Assembly (NCBI RefSeq): GCF_001698815.1
Contig: NZ_LGSI01000008.1
Span: forward strand, 1 to 32,249
Length of the DNA: 32,249 nt
Origin: Pseudomonas syringae
GTDB lineage: Bacteria > Pseudomonadota > Gammaproteobacteria > Pseudomonadales > Pseudomonadaceae
Direction of reading: 5' to 3'
Under the pieces are notes generated by a model. That model was not told where the DNA came from. It ran no database searches and was given only the letters and a program-made list of their open reading frames with translations. Below, piece by piece: positions 15,623 through 24,800 of this stretch (positions within the stretch are counted from its first letter, which is position 1; each line of letters opens with the position of its first letter). A program made the translations under genes and the position numbers.

Positions 15623-15937
15623 TTATTCGGGTTCGCAGTTGAGCTTGATCCGCAGCTTGATGATGCTGCGGTTGAACTTGGCCGACACGTCCACGCTTTT
15701 TTTCGCGGCGACGGTCACGCGGCGCGTCTTTGGCGCCTCCGGACCATTCTGGAACACCACGCTGCATTTGGCCGGGACGCTGCCGTAGTTGTTCACGGTG
15801 ATCGCGCCGGTATCGTAGAACGTGTCATGGCTGGTGTAGTCGATTTCGACGCCCTGATAGTGTTTTTCCACTTCGATGGGATACGCCCAGGCGCTCAGCG
15901 GCAGCATGGCCAGCAACACACAACAGATTCTGTTCAT
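15623..15937 (-). CDS. Small secreted protein of unknown function
   Basis: The 104-residue product has a signal peptide (residues 1-18, ending AWA before YPIEVEKHY) and a beta-rich mature part: VEIDYTSHDTFYDTGAITVNNYG, a KCSVVFQNGPEAPKTRRVTV strand pair and a final KLRIKLNCEP. Two cysteines in the mature part may form a disulfide. I recall similar Pseudomonas proteins carrying the name 3-phosphoglycerate kinase, but nothing here resembles that 390-residue enzyme. It is likely a periplasmic protein. It is divergent from the LysR gene, with 58 bp between the start codons, so they probably share a promoter region. Confidence 0.83.
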   Translation of the reverse strand: MNRICCVLLAMLPLSAWAYPIEVEKHYQGVEIDYTSHDTFYDTGAITVNNYGSVPAKCSVVFQNGPEAPKTRRVTVAAKKSVDVSAKFNRSIIKLRIKLNCEPE

Positions 15938-15995
15938 CGGGCAGTCTCCAAGAGGGGATTGGCAGATTAGGACAAAGCGTAAGAAGGAGCTACAG

Positions 15996-16919
15996 ATGAA
16001 AGCGCCCCGCGTGACCCTTGATCAATGGCGCACCTTGCAAGCCGTGGTCGACCATGGCGGTTTCGCCCAGGCGGCGGAAGCCTTGCATCGGTCGCAGTCG
16101 TCGGTGAGTTACACCGTGGCGCGCATGCAGGATCAACTCGGGGTGCCGTTGCTGCGTATCGACGGGCGCAAGGCCGTGCTCACCGAAGCGGGCGGCGTGT
16201 TACTGCGTCGCTCGCGGCAATTGGTCAAGCAGGCCAGTCAACTCGAAGACCTCGCGCATCACATGGAGCAAGGCTGGGAAGCGGAAGTGCGCCTGGTGGT
16301 GGACGCGGCCTACCCCAACGCGCGACTGGTCCGTGCCCTGACCGCGTTCATGCCCCAGAGCCGCGGCTGTCGGGTGCGGCTGCGCGAAGAGGTTCTGTCC
16401 GGCGTGGAAGAAGTGCTGCTCGAAGGCGTTGCCGATCTGGCGATCAGTGGTTTCAGCATTCCGGGTTATCTGGGCACGGAAATGAGCACCGTGGAATTCG
16501 TCGCCGTCGCGCATCCGGAGCATGCCTTGCATCAGTTGCAGCGTGAGGTGAATTTCCAGGATCTGGAAAGCCAGCTGCAAGTGGTGATCCGTGACTCGGG
16601 CCGCAATCAACCTCGGGATGTTGGCTGGCTCGGCGCCGAGCAACGCTGGACGGTGGGCAGCCTGGCGACCGCCGCGACCTTCGTCAGCAGCGGCCTGGGC
16701 TTTGCGTGGCTACCTCGCCACCTGATCGAACGTGAACTCAAGGAAGGCGTGCTCAAAGCCTTGCCGCTGGATAAAGGCGGCAGCCGCAGCCCGACCTTCT
16801 ATCTTTATTCCAGCAAGGACAAACCCCTGGGCCCGGCGACGCAGATCCTCATCGAATTGATCCGCACGTTCGATACCGCGCCACTGACCGCACCTTTCGC
16901 AGCACCTCAACAAGCCTGA
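15996..16919 (+). CDS. LysR-family transcriptional regulator
   Basis: This 307-residue protein has an N-terminal winged helix-turn-helix (about residues 7-66; FAQAAEALHRSQSSVSYTVA is the recognition region, followed by LGVPLLRIDGRKAVLTEAG). A linker helix and a two-lobed substrate-binding domain follow from about residue 90. The ligand is unknown. The ATG at 15996 has GGAG 8 bases upstream; the longer frame starting at 15876 would overlap the divergent gene. The alpha/beta hydrolase gene begins 13 bp after the stop, so the two are probably one operon. Its targets may include this operon or the divergent small secreted-protein gene. Confidence 0.95.
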   Translation: MKAPRVTLDQWRTLQAVVDHGGFAQAAEALHRSQSSVSYTVARMQDQLGVPLLRIDGRKAVLTEAGGVLLRRSRQLVKQASQLEDLAHHMEQGWEAEVRLVVDAAYPNARLVRALTAFMPQSRGCRVRLREEVLSGVEEVLLEGVADLAISGFSIPGYLGTEMSTVEFVAVAHPEHALHQLQREVNFQDLESQLQVVIRDSGRNQPRDVGWLGAEQRWTVGSLATAATFVSSGLGFAWLPRHLIERELKEGVLKALPLDKGGSRSPTFYLYSSKDKPLGPATQILIELIRTFDTAPLTAPFAAPQQA

Positions 16920-16932
16920 CAAGGAGACGTCC

Positions 16933-17721
16933 ATGGCCTGGTTCGAACATGAAGGTTGCACCTTGCATTACGAGGAATACGGCCAGGGCGCGCCGTTGCT
17001 CTTGCTGCACGGCCTGGGTTCCAGCTGCCGGGACTGGGAATACCAGATCCCGGCAATGGCGGCGCGCTATCACGTTATCGTCGTGGACATGCGCGGCCAT
17101 GGTCGCTCGGACAAACCCCGGGAACGCTATAGCATGCGCGGCTTCAGTGGCGATGTGCTGGCGTTGATCGAGCACTTGAATCTGCCGGCGGTGCACCTGG
17201 TCGGGCTGTCCATGGGCGGCATGATCAGTTTTCAACTGGCGGTGGATCATCCGGCGCTGGTCAAGAGCCTGTGCATCGTCAACAGCGCGCCGCAGGTCAA
17301 GGTCAAGAGCGCCAATGATGTCTGGCAATGGGCCAAACGCTGGAGCCTGGCCCGGCTGTTGAGCATGGAAACGTTGGGCAAGGCGCTGGGCAAGAATCTG
17401 TTTCCAAAGCCTGAACAGGTGCATCTGCGCACGAAGATGGCCACGCGCTGGGCCGAGAATGACAAACGGGCGTACCTGGCCAGTTTCGACGCCATCGTCG
17501 GTTGGGGCGTGCAGGAAAAACTCTCGCGGATCACCTGCCCGACGCTGATCATCAGTGCCGACCGGGATTACACGCCCGTCGCGCTAAAGCAGGCTTACGT
17601 CGGCCTGATCCCCAATGCGAAGCTGATCGTCATCAAGGATTCCCGGCACGCCACGCCGCTGGATCAGGCCGATGAATTCAATCGCGTGGTGTTGGAGTTC
17701 ATCGATGCCGTGCCGGTCTGA
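16933..17721 (+). CDS. Alpha/beta hydrolase
   Basis: The 262-residue cytoplasmic protein has the alpha/beta-hydrolase fold. The oxyanion loop is LLLLHGLGSS (22-31), and the nucleophile elbow is GLSMGG (91-96) with Ser93. The acid is probably Asp210 or Asp212 in ISADRDYTP, and His239 in DSRHATPLD completes the triad. RGHGRSDKPRERYS at 54-67 is typical of esterase/lactonase-like members. The substrate cannot be told. The gene follows the LysR regulator by 13 bp with AAGGAG upstream, so it is likely co-transcribed. Confidence 0.93.
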   Translation: MAWFEHEGCTLHYEEYGQGAPLLLLHGLGSSCRDWEYQIPAMAARYHVIVVDMRGHGRSDKPRERYSMRGFSGDVLALIEHLNLPAVHLVGLSMGGMISFQLAVDHPALVKSLCIVNSAPQVKVKSANDVWQWAKRWSLARLLSMETLGKALGKNLFPKPEQVHLRTKMATRWAENDKRAYLASFDAIVGWGVQEKLSRITCPTLIISADRDYTPVALKQAYVGLIPNAKLIVIKDSRHATPLDQADEFNRVVLEFIDAVPV

Positions 17722-17855
17722 AGCAATCCGCGCCTAAGCCCTTTGCATAGGGATACTGGGCAAAAAAAGCCAAACGTGCTTACCTTGCGCACTGGATCAC
17801 AGCATGTCCGCATTGCTGATCGCAGTCGAAACCATCAATCAGGATCAACTGACCC

Positions 17856-18425
17856 ATGTTGAAAAAAATCGCAATCGCCGCCTGTTCCGTGCTCTTTGCC
17901 GCCAATCTGATGGCTGCCACCGCACCCGCCAAGCCGACCCACGTCGTGCTCGAGACCAGCTTCGGCGCGATTGAAATCGAACTCGCCGATGCCAAGGCAC
18001 CGATCAGCACCCAGAACTTCCTGGGCTACGTCGACAGCGGCTTCTACACCAACACCATTTTCCATCGCGTCATTCCCGGCTTCATGGTCCAGGGCGGCGG
18101 CTTCACTGCGCAGATGAGACAGAAGGACACCAAGGACCCGATCAAGAACGAAGCGGAAAACGGCCTGCACAACGTGCGCGGCACGCTGGCCATGGCGCGA
18201 ACCTCGGATGTGAACTCGGCCACCAGCCAGTTTTTCATCAACACCAATGACAACGCTATGCTTGATCATGGCGCGCGTGATTTCGGCTACGCCGTGTTCG
18301 GTAAAGTGGTCAAGGGCATGGACGTGGTCGACCAGATCGTCAACGCCCAGACCGGCACCAAAGGTGGCATGCAAAACGTGCCGTTGGACCCTATCCTGAT
18401 CAAGTCCGCCAAGCGCGTCGACTGA
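17856..18425 (+). CDS. ppiA: Periplasmic cyclophilin-type peptidyl-prolyl isomerase
   Basis: The 189-residue protein has a signal peptide ([20 protein letters not shown]) and a cyclophilin domain from about residue 28. The catalytic block [13 protein letters not shown] (69-81) includes Arg71, followed by SQFFI (124-128) and FGYAVFGKV (143-151), the core residues of cyclophilins. It would speed cis-trans isomerisation of prolyl bonds in the periplasm. The Trp found in human cyclophilin A is absent, which is usual for bacterial PpiA (cyclosporin-insensitive). The name ppiA follows E. coli and is by family only. Confidence 0.93.
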   Translation: MLKKIAIAACSVLFAANLMAATAPAKPTHVVLETSFGAIEIELADAKAPISTQNFLGYVDSGFYTNTIFHRVIPGFMVQGGGFTAQMRQKDTKDPIKNEAENGLHNVRGTLAMARTSDVNSATSQFFINTNDNAMLDHGARDFGYAVFGKVVKGMDVVDQIVNAQTGTKGGMQNVPLDPILIKSAKRVD

Positions 18426-18441
18426 GTCGAGATGTGCCAGG

Positions 18442-18480
18442 CCGCGTGAAATTGTTCTGAGCAATGTCAGGATCACGCGG
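18442..18480 (+). other. Inverted repeat between ppiA and the ABC exporter
   Basis: Perfect 8-base arms CCGCGTGA (18442-18449) and TCACGCGG (18473-18480) enclose a smaller stem (ATTG at 18451-18454 with CAAT at 18462-18465). It follows the ppiA stop and lacks a T run. It could be a weak terminator or a leader element of the exporter gene. Confidence 0.45.
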
Positions 18481-18539
18481 TCTGACTGTGGGAGTTTTCT
18501 TCAAGCAAGGAGAGCCTGCGCACAAGCGGGCGTCAGCCA

Positions 18540-20372
18540 ATGTTCTATCGTCGTTTCGAAAAACTGATCGACATCTTCCGGGACGCACCAACAGACGCCC
18601 CACCGAATAAAGTCCTCGCTTTCTACATCTATTACCTGCGACAGGTCTGGCCAAGCTTCGCCGCACTGTTGGTGGTGGGCCTGATCGGCGCGCTGATCGA
18701 AGTGGCGCTGTTCAGTTATCTGAGCCGCATCATCGACCTTGCCCAAGGCACGCCCGACAAGAATTTCTTCAGCATTCACGCCACCGAGCTGATCTGGATG
18801 ACCGTTGTCGCGCTGGTGCTGCGGCCGATTTTCGTCGGCCTGCATGACCTGCTGGTGCATCAGACCATCAGCCCCGGCATGACCAGCATGATTCGCTGGC
18901 AGAACCACAGTTATGTGCTGAAACAAAGCATCAAGTTCTTCCAGAACGACTTCGCCGGGCGCATTGCCCAACGCATCATGCAGACCGGCAACTCGCTGCG
19001 CGACTCAGCGGTACAGGCGGTGGACGCGCTGTGGCACGTGTTGATTTATGCCATCAGTTCGCTGGTGCTGTTTGCCGAAGCCGACTGGCGCCTGATGATC
19101 CCGCTGCTGTCGTGGATCGTCGCTTACATTCTGGCCTTGTGTTACTTCGTGCCGCGCGTGAAAGAGCGCTCGGTGGTGTCATCCGATGCGCGCTCCAAAT
19201 TGATGGGGCGCATTGTCGACGGCTACACCAACATCACCACGCTCAAGCTGTTCGCACACACCAATTTCGAGCAGCAGTACGCTCGGGAAGCGATCAGCGA
19301 GCAGACGGAAAAAAGCCAGCTGGCCGGCCGCGTCGTGACGTCCATGGACACCGTCATCACCACCATGAACGGTATTCTGATCGTCACCACTACCGGTCTG
19401 GCGCTGTGGCTGTGGACGCAATCGCTGATCTCGGTGGGCGCTATCGCGCTGGCCACCGGCCTGGCGATCCGCATCGTCAACATGTCGGGCTGGATCATGT
19501 GGGTGGTCAACGGGATCTTCGAAAACATCGGCATGGTTCAAGACGGTCTGCAAAGCATTTCGCAACCGGTCAGCGTGACCGACCGTGAAACCGCACCGCG
19601 CCTGGAAGTGGACAAAGGCGGCGTGAAGTTCGACGGCGTTGATTTCCATTACGGCAATGGCAACGGGATCATTCACGGCCTGAACCTGGATATCAAACCC
19701 GGTGAAAAAATCGGCTTGATCGGCCCTTCCGGCGCGGGAAAATCGACGTTGGTGAACCTGTTGCTGCGCATGTATGACGTGCAGGACGGCCGGATTCTTA
19801 TCGATGGCCAGGACATTTCCCACGTAGCACAGGAAAGTCTGCGGGAAAAAATCGGCATGATCACTCAGGACACGTCGTTGCTGCACCGCTCGATTCGCGA
19901 CAACCTGCTGTACGGCAAGCCCGATGCAACCGATGAACAGTTATGGGAGGCGGTGTACAAGGCCCGCGCCGATGAGTTCATCCCGTTGCTGTCGGATGCC
20001 GAAGGGCGCACCGGATTTGATGCTCATGTCGGCGAGCGCGGTGTCAAGCTGTCCGGCGGTCAACGCCAGCGGATCGCCATCGCGCGGGTGCTGCTCAAGG
20101 ATGCGCCGATTCTGATCATGGACGAGGCCACCTCAGCGCTGGATTCGGAAGTCGAAGCGGCTATTCAGGAAAGCCTGGAGACCTTGATGCGCGGCAAGAC
20201 CGTGATCGCCATCGCCCACCGCTTGTCCACCATCGCCCGCATGGATCGCTTGGTGGTGCTGGAACGCGGCCAGATCGCCGAAAGCGGCACCCATGCCGAA
20301 CTGCTGGCACACGGTGGTTTGTATGCGCGGTTGTGGCAGCATCAGACCGGTGGGTTTGTGGGGATTGATTGA
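18540..20372 (+). CDS. One-piece ABC exporter (permease plus ATPase)
   Basis: The 610-residue half-transporter would act as a homodimer in the inner membrane. Residues 30-330 hold about six membrane helices. The nucleotide-binding domain from about 361 has Walker A GPSGAGKST (395-403), the Q-loop near TQDTSLLH (442-449), the signature LSGGQ (504-508), Walker B ILIMDE (524-529), the D-loop SALD (532-535) and H-loop His560. It belongs to the MsbA/multidrug-like group of exporters; the cargo is unknown. The ATG at 18540 has no strong Shine-Dalgarno near it (a GGAG lies about 30 bases upstream), so translation may be weak or coupled. The 3' end runs into the REP array. Confidence 0.94.
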   Translation: MFYRRFEKLIDIFRDAPTDAPPNKVLAFYIYYLRQVWPSFAALLVVGLIGALIEVALFSYLSRIIDLAQGTPDKNFFSIHATELIWMTVVALVLRPIFVGLHDLLVHQTISPGMTSMIRWQNHSYVLKQSIKFFQNDFAGRIAQRIMQTGNSLRDSAVQAVDALWHVLIYAISSLVLFAEADWRLMIPLLSWIVAYILALCYFVPRVKERSVVSSDARSKLMGRIVDGYTNITTLKLFAHTNFEQQYAREAISEQTEKSQLAGRVVTSMDTVITTMNGILIVTTTGLALWLWTQSLISVGAIALATGLAIRIVNMSGWIMWVVNGIFENIGMVQDGLQSISQPVSVTDRETAPRLEVDKGGVKFDGVDFHYGNGNGIIHGLNLDIKPGEKIGLIGPSGAGKSTLVNLLLRMYDVQDGRILIDGQDISHVAQESLREKIGMITQDTSLLHRSIRDNLLYGKPDATDEQLWEAVYKARADEFIPLLSDAEGRTGFDAHVGERGVKLSGGQRQRIAIARVLLKDAPILIMDEATSALDSEVEAAIQESLETLMRGKTVIAIAHRLSTIARMDRLVVLERGQIAESGTHAELLAHGGLYARLWQHQTGGFVGID

Positions 20373-20388
20373 AGCAATGGAATCGGCT

Positions 20389-20651
20389 GTAGGAGCGGCC
20401 GTAGGAGCGACTTTAGTCGCGAGAGCGTCAATACCCCTCCCGGCTAAAGCCGGTCCTACAGCATGCCTCCAACGGCTCATCCTTCAACCTGCCGATACGG
20501 CAACGTATCGCCAGTAGGAGCGACCGTAGGAGCGACCGTAGGAGCGACTTTAGTCGCGAAAGCGTCAATTGCCCTCCCGGCTTAAGCCGGTCCTACAGCA
20601 AGCGTCGCTCCAACGGTTCATCCCAAGGTCTGCCGATACGGCAACGCTCCG
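20389..20651. repeat. Tandem REP array carrying a duplicated gene 3' end
   Basis: Unit A (20401-20512) and unit B (20538-20651) are copies offset by 137 bases in their REP part and 141 bases beyond it. Each has a direct REP (GTAGGAGCGACTTTAGTCGC, then GA), an inverted REP (20436-20459 and 20573-20596), and a stretch ending TGCCGATACGGCAACG. In unit B that stretch is the coding 3' end of the FemAB-like gene. Each unit is preceded by 12-base iterations of GTAGGAGCGRCC (20389-20400; 20514-20525 and 20526-20537), as if the REP head slipped in replication. Confidence 0.9.
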
Positions 20652-21748
20652 CGGGCATCCTCGGCGTAGGCCAGGATTCCCACGCGCTCTTGCTCGAGAA
20701 AATCAGTCACGGCGTCTTTCAAACCCGGATGGGTCAGGTAATGCCATGAACGGGTGATGACCGGCTCAAAGCCGCGAATCAATTTGTGCTCGCCCTGGGC
20801 GCCTGCGTCAAAGCGCTGCAAGCCATTGGCAATGGCGTAATCCATGCCCTGATAGAAACACGTCTCGAAATGCAGGCGGTCGAACTCCGCCAGGCATCCC
20901 CAATAGCGGCCATAAAAACTGTCGCCACCCAACAGGCTGAACGCCATGGCAACCGGCCGTGCGCCCTGCCGCGCCAGGACCACCCGAATCGCTTCCGGCA
21001 TGCGCTCGGCGAGCAGGCTGAAGAATTCCCGCGTCAGGTACGGCGACTGCCCACGAATCTCGTAGGTATTGGAGTAACAGGCGTAGACGAAATCCCACAG
21101 CGCTTCGCTCAGTTGATGACCGTCAAGCCACTCGAACTCGATGCCCTGCCCCGCCACTTGCTCGCGCTCCTTGCGCATTTGTTTGCGCTTGCGCGAACTC
21201 AAGGCGTCGAGGAAATCCTGAAAATCCCGGTAACCGCGATTCTGCCAATGAAACTGACAGCCATAACGCTGCAGCCAGCCGGGTTGCTCGGCGAGAAACG
21301 CATCCGCCAGCGGGTCGGTGAAATTGACGTGGGCGCTGGACAGTTCCTGTTCCTTCAAATACTCCGGCAAGCCGTTGAGCAACTCGATACCGGCCTCGGG
21401 TGAGGCGCACAGGATGCGCGGCCCGCTGACCGGACTGAACGGCACCGCCACCAGCAGCTTTGGATAGTAGGCAATGCCGGCGCGACGGCAGGCATCCGCC
21501 CAGCCGTGGTCGAACACATATTCGCCGTAGGAATGCCACTTGCGGTAGGCGGGCATCGCCGCGACCAGTTGCCCGTCCTGATAATTGAGCAGGTGTTCGG
21601 CCCGCCATCCCGAGCGCGGGCCGAGGCTGCCGCTATCCTCAAGAGAACTGAGAAAGGCGTGACGCAGAAAAGGCGAGGTGCCCGACACCAGCGCGTCCCA
21701 TTGCGAGGACGCGATCGTGCTCAGGCTGTCGGTGGTCTGTACGGACAT
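20618..21748 (-). CDS. FemAB-like GNAT-fold acyltransferase (PF04339/DUF482)
   Basis: The 376-residue protein belongs to the family annotated as peptidoglycan biosynthesis/recognition protein or GNAT N-acetyltransferase. Visible hallmarks are SPFLRHAFLSSLEDSGS near the N-terminus, a basic FLDALSSRKRKQMRKEREQV segment, FVYACYSNTYEIRGQSPYLT, and the C-terminal YGRYWGCLAEFDRLHFETCFYQG with FDAGAQGEHKLIRGFEP. The activity is assigned by family; substrates are unknown. The ATG at 21748 (GGGGAA upstream) is preferred to the TTG at 21754. It lies 79 bp downstream of the giant NEL gene on the same strand with no clear terminator between, so read-through is possible. Its 3' end is duplicated in the neighbouring REP array. 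Confidence 0.9.
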   Translation of the reverse strand: MSVQTTDSLSTIASSQWDALVSGTSPFLRHAFLSSLEDSGSLGPRSGWRAEHLLNYQDGQLVAAMPAYRKWHSYGEYVFDHGWADACRRAGIAYYPKLLVAVPFSPVSGPRILCASPEAGIELLNGLPEYLKEQELSSAHVNFTDPLADAFLAEQPGWLQRYGCQFHWQNRGYRDFQDFLDALSSRKRKQMRKEREQVAGQGIEFEWLDGHQLSEALWDFVYACYSNTYEIRGQSPYLTREFFSLLAERMPEAIRVVLARQGARPVAMAFSLLGGDSFYGRYWGCLAEFDRLHFETCFYQGMDYAIANGLQRFDAGAQGEHKLIRGFEPVITRSWHYLTHPGLKDAVTDFLEQERVGILAYAEDARGALPYRQTLG

Positions 21749-21827
21749 GCGCAATTCCCCAGGAGCAGCAGACGTGCCCGCGAGTATCCCTCATTGCCGC
21801 CGATTGTTCACGACCACCGTGTCCGAT

Positions 21828-24800
21828 CTACCGTCCGGCAGGTGCCGAGGCGGCCTGGGCTATCTGCCTGGTCAACAGTGACCCCAGAACGGAGATCGAC
21901 TCGTGCTGCTCTTGAAGCAACCTGTTCGTACCCTGCAGGTACGCCTCGTCGGTCAGGGTTTCTCGTGAGGAGTCGAGGGCATCCTGACGATCATGAAACG
22001 GCTGATTCATTCTCTCGAAACGTTGTGGATAGTGCTCCTCCAGAAACGCTATCCAGTCCTTGCGAGCAATCATGGAGTTAAAGAACTCCTGCGTACTTTC
22101 CCTGGCAAGAACCCGATCCCTGGCGCGATCCAGCATCTGCTGGGTGACCCCCGAGATGGATTGAAACAGCATTGTGTGAGCCTGCCCCGGCAGTTCAAGC
22201 GTTTCGCGCAATAACGTGGGGTAAATGAGGCTGACCTCGATCTGATCCAGCCCCGGCTCGGATGCAATCCTCGCACTGAAGTCTTCAAGGGCAATTTTTT
22301 CCAGCTCTGACAGGCGTTCCATTCCACGGACCAGTTTGAACATATCGACCGGCGAGACGCTTCCATGCCTGGATTCCAGCGCGAAAACCAATACACGAAC
22401 ATCCAGCTGGTTGAAGACAATCATCGTGCCATCACCACATGTCTGTGGATGAGCAGCCAGGGCGAATAACTCCTCCTGCAACGGGTAGGAATTGGCCATC
22501 GCATCGATCATTCGCCAGAGCCGGCCCGTCAATACCCGGCGATTGTCCCGGTAGTCCGCGGTCAGGAACATGTCACTGATCAACTGGATAAACGCCTCCC
22601 CACCGGCTTCGAGTTGCAGGTCTGCCCAGTGCCGGCGCTGCTCTTCCCTGCCGGTCTCTTCCAGCCATTGGGCCACTGTCTGGTTTCGCCCAAGTGGCTC
22701 GGGCAAGTTCACAATGCCCATGCGCACCAACCTCACGGGATCAAATAGGCCTTCGGCCCGGGCAATGGTTTGCTCATTGAGCGGGTTTTGATGCAGCCGC
22801 ACATACAGTTGGGAACGCAAGGCTATGGCGCTGAAGGTCGCTTCATCGATGTCGGCGATCCAGTTATGACGCAGATCGACGTGGCGTAGCGGTTCGTGTA
22901 CACCCAACCCGGACGGCATGATGGCAAGTCCGCAGTTCCTGAGCTTCAGTTCCATCAATGCCGGCCAGCGGCTGACGTCGATGGCCACCGGGATATTGAT
23001 ATTCTGGCCTTCCAGCACCAGCGTCTCCAGCGCCGTCAAACGTTGCAGGTATTGCATGCCTTCGGCATCGATACTGATGGGGTTATTGCTCAGCACCAGG
23101 CGTTTCAGGGTCGACAAACTGGCCAATGTCGGTGGGACCGAGTTCAGCAGGTTGCCTCTCAACGATAGCCAGCGCGCCTGGGGAAACCGCTTGAGGAATG
23201 CCGCGACACTGTCGGCAGTCAGCGCCATATTCTCCAACGTCAAGGCGTGGACATGGTTGAAGTTCGCCTCGATCACAGGTAACGATCCAATGGCCAGCCC
23301 GCTGAGGTCGAGTTTATGCACCCAATCCTGGGCTGCTGGATTGATCACGGACGCCGGTTCTCTTCGCCAGCAAGACAATATCAGCCTCCTGGCGATTTCG
23401 CGCCCATCGATGGTGGCACCTGCCAGTTGGCCCAATGGTGCCAATTTCACCTCAGTCAACCAATTGTCCAGCGCGCTTTCCAGTCGGGTGTATTGCTCTG
23501 TCAGTTCATTCAACCGGGCTCTTACATGGCTCTGTTTCTCGCGGGCCGTTCCGGTAAACGTCACCGATAATTTTTCAAGAAACTTCCTGACCTCGCGAGG
23601 CGTGAACTGCGGGTACAGATTTTTTACCGCCAGCTCCGGCGAAAAAGCTTGCGCGTTGCTGCGGAACTTGCTGAACAGCCCTCGCAGACGACCGCTCAAT
23701 GGATAACCCACACGTCCATCAGCCAGCCGCGAAGGCCATTTGATCCCCGGCTTTATCTGACGCATGCCCAGAAGCCTTTTGACCCTGCTGCGCTGCGTCG
23801 TCGCAATGTCTCCCAGAGCGAGCTCCAGCTTGTTTACGTCGCGAGTCAGACTCGCCTGATCGGACAATGCTCTGGCCAGGGAGTCATGCAACCCTTTGCT
23901 TTCAAGGTGAACGCGCTGACCTTGATTATTGAATATCTGATAACTGCCACCGACTTTGACAAACACCAGCGGCGGGTTGCCTTGCGGTGCATCGCTGCCT
24001 GCGGAGTGAAAAATCCTCTCGCCATCGAAGGTGTTGTTACGGACTTCTACCACCGCGTCCTGTGGCCATCCGGGTACCGAGTTGATCAAGCCCAGGGCCA
24101 GGGTGGCGCTGTCGGTTCTCTCGATGTGCAGATAAAAACACTCAAGCGCCCGGTTCAGACGCAGTTGTTGCAGATACTCGCGCGCCTGCTCGCCAAGACG
24201 CAGCGGGATGCGCCCGGTGGTTGCCATACGGCGACTCTCCGTGCGGTTGGCACAACTGACAATCTCGCTCGCGACGCAATCGGGCAGGCTCGGAAAGTCG
24301 CGTTTCATGAGTCGAATCAAAGGGTCGGCCGAGCGATTGCTGGCGGCGTAGCACGATTCAAGAAGCAGCGCTCGTCTGCCTTCTGCTTCGAAGGCAATGC
24401 GCATTGCCAGGTATTGGCTGCGGGTTTGCGGTCCCTGGTAATCGACCAGCAACATTTCGACCTCCTCCGGCGACAGCCCGATCACCAGCGCATCCAGAAA
24501 TGCCTTCATTTTCCCGGGGGTATACGTCACATCAATCGTACGCGCTGTGTTGTTGGTCGGTGCATGAATACTCAGGACGGTCCCCTGCCCATCCACGCGG
24601 CGCAGTACTCGATCATCCGGCCAGCCAGGCAGTTTCACCAGGAAGTCGAAATACGGTTCGATCCTGCGCACGAAAAAATCATCGTCTTCGCGATCCCGCT
24701 CAAACGTGCTTATTTCCATCATCAGGGTGATGAACTCAGTCACTTGAAGGTCAAGAAGAAAGCGCTGGGTGCAATCAATCAACAACGCCGGCGGGACCAG

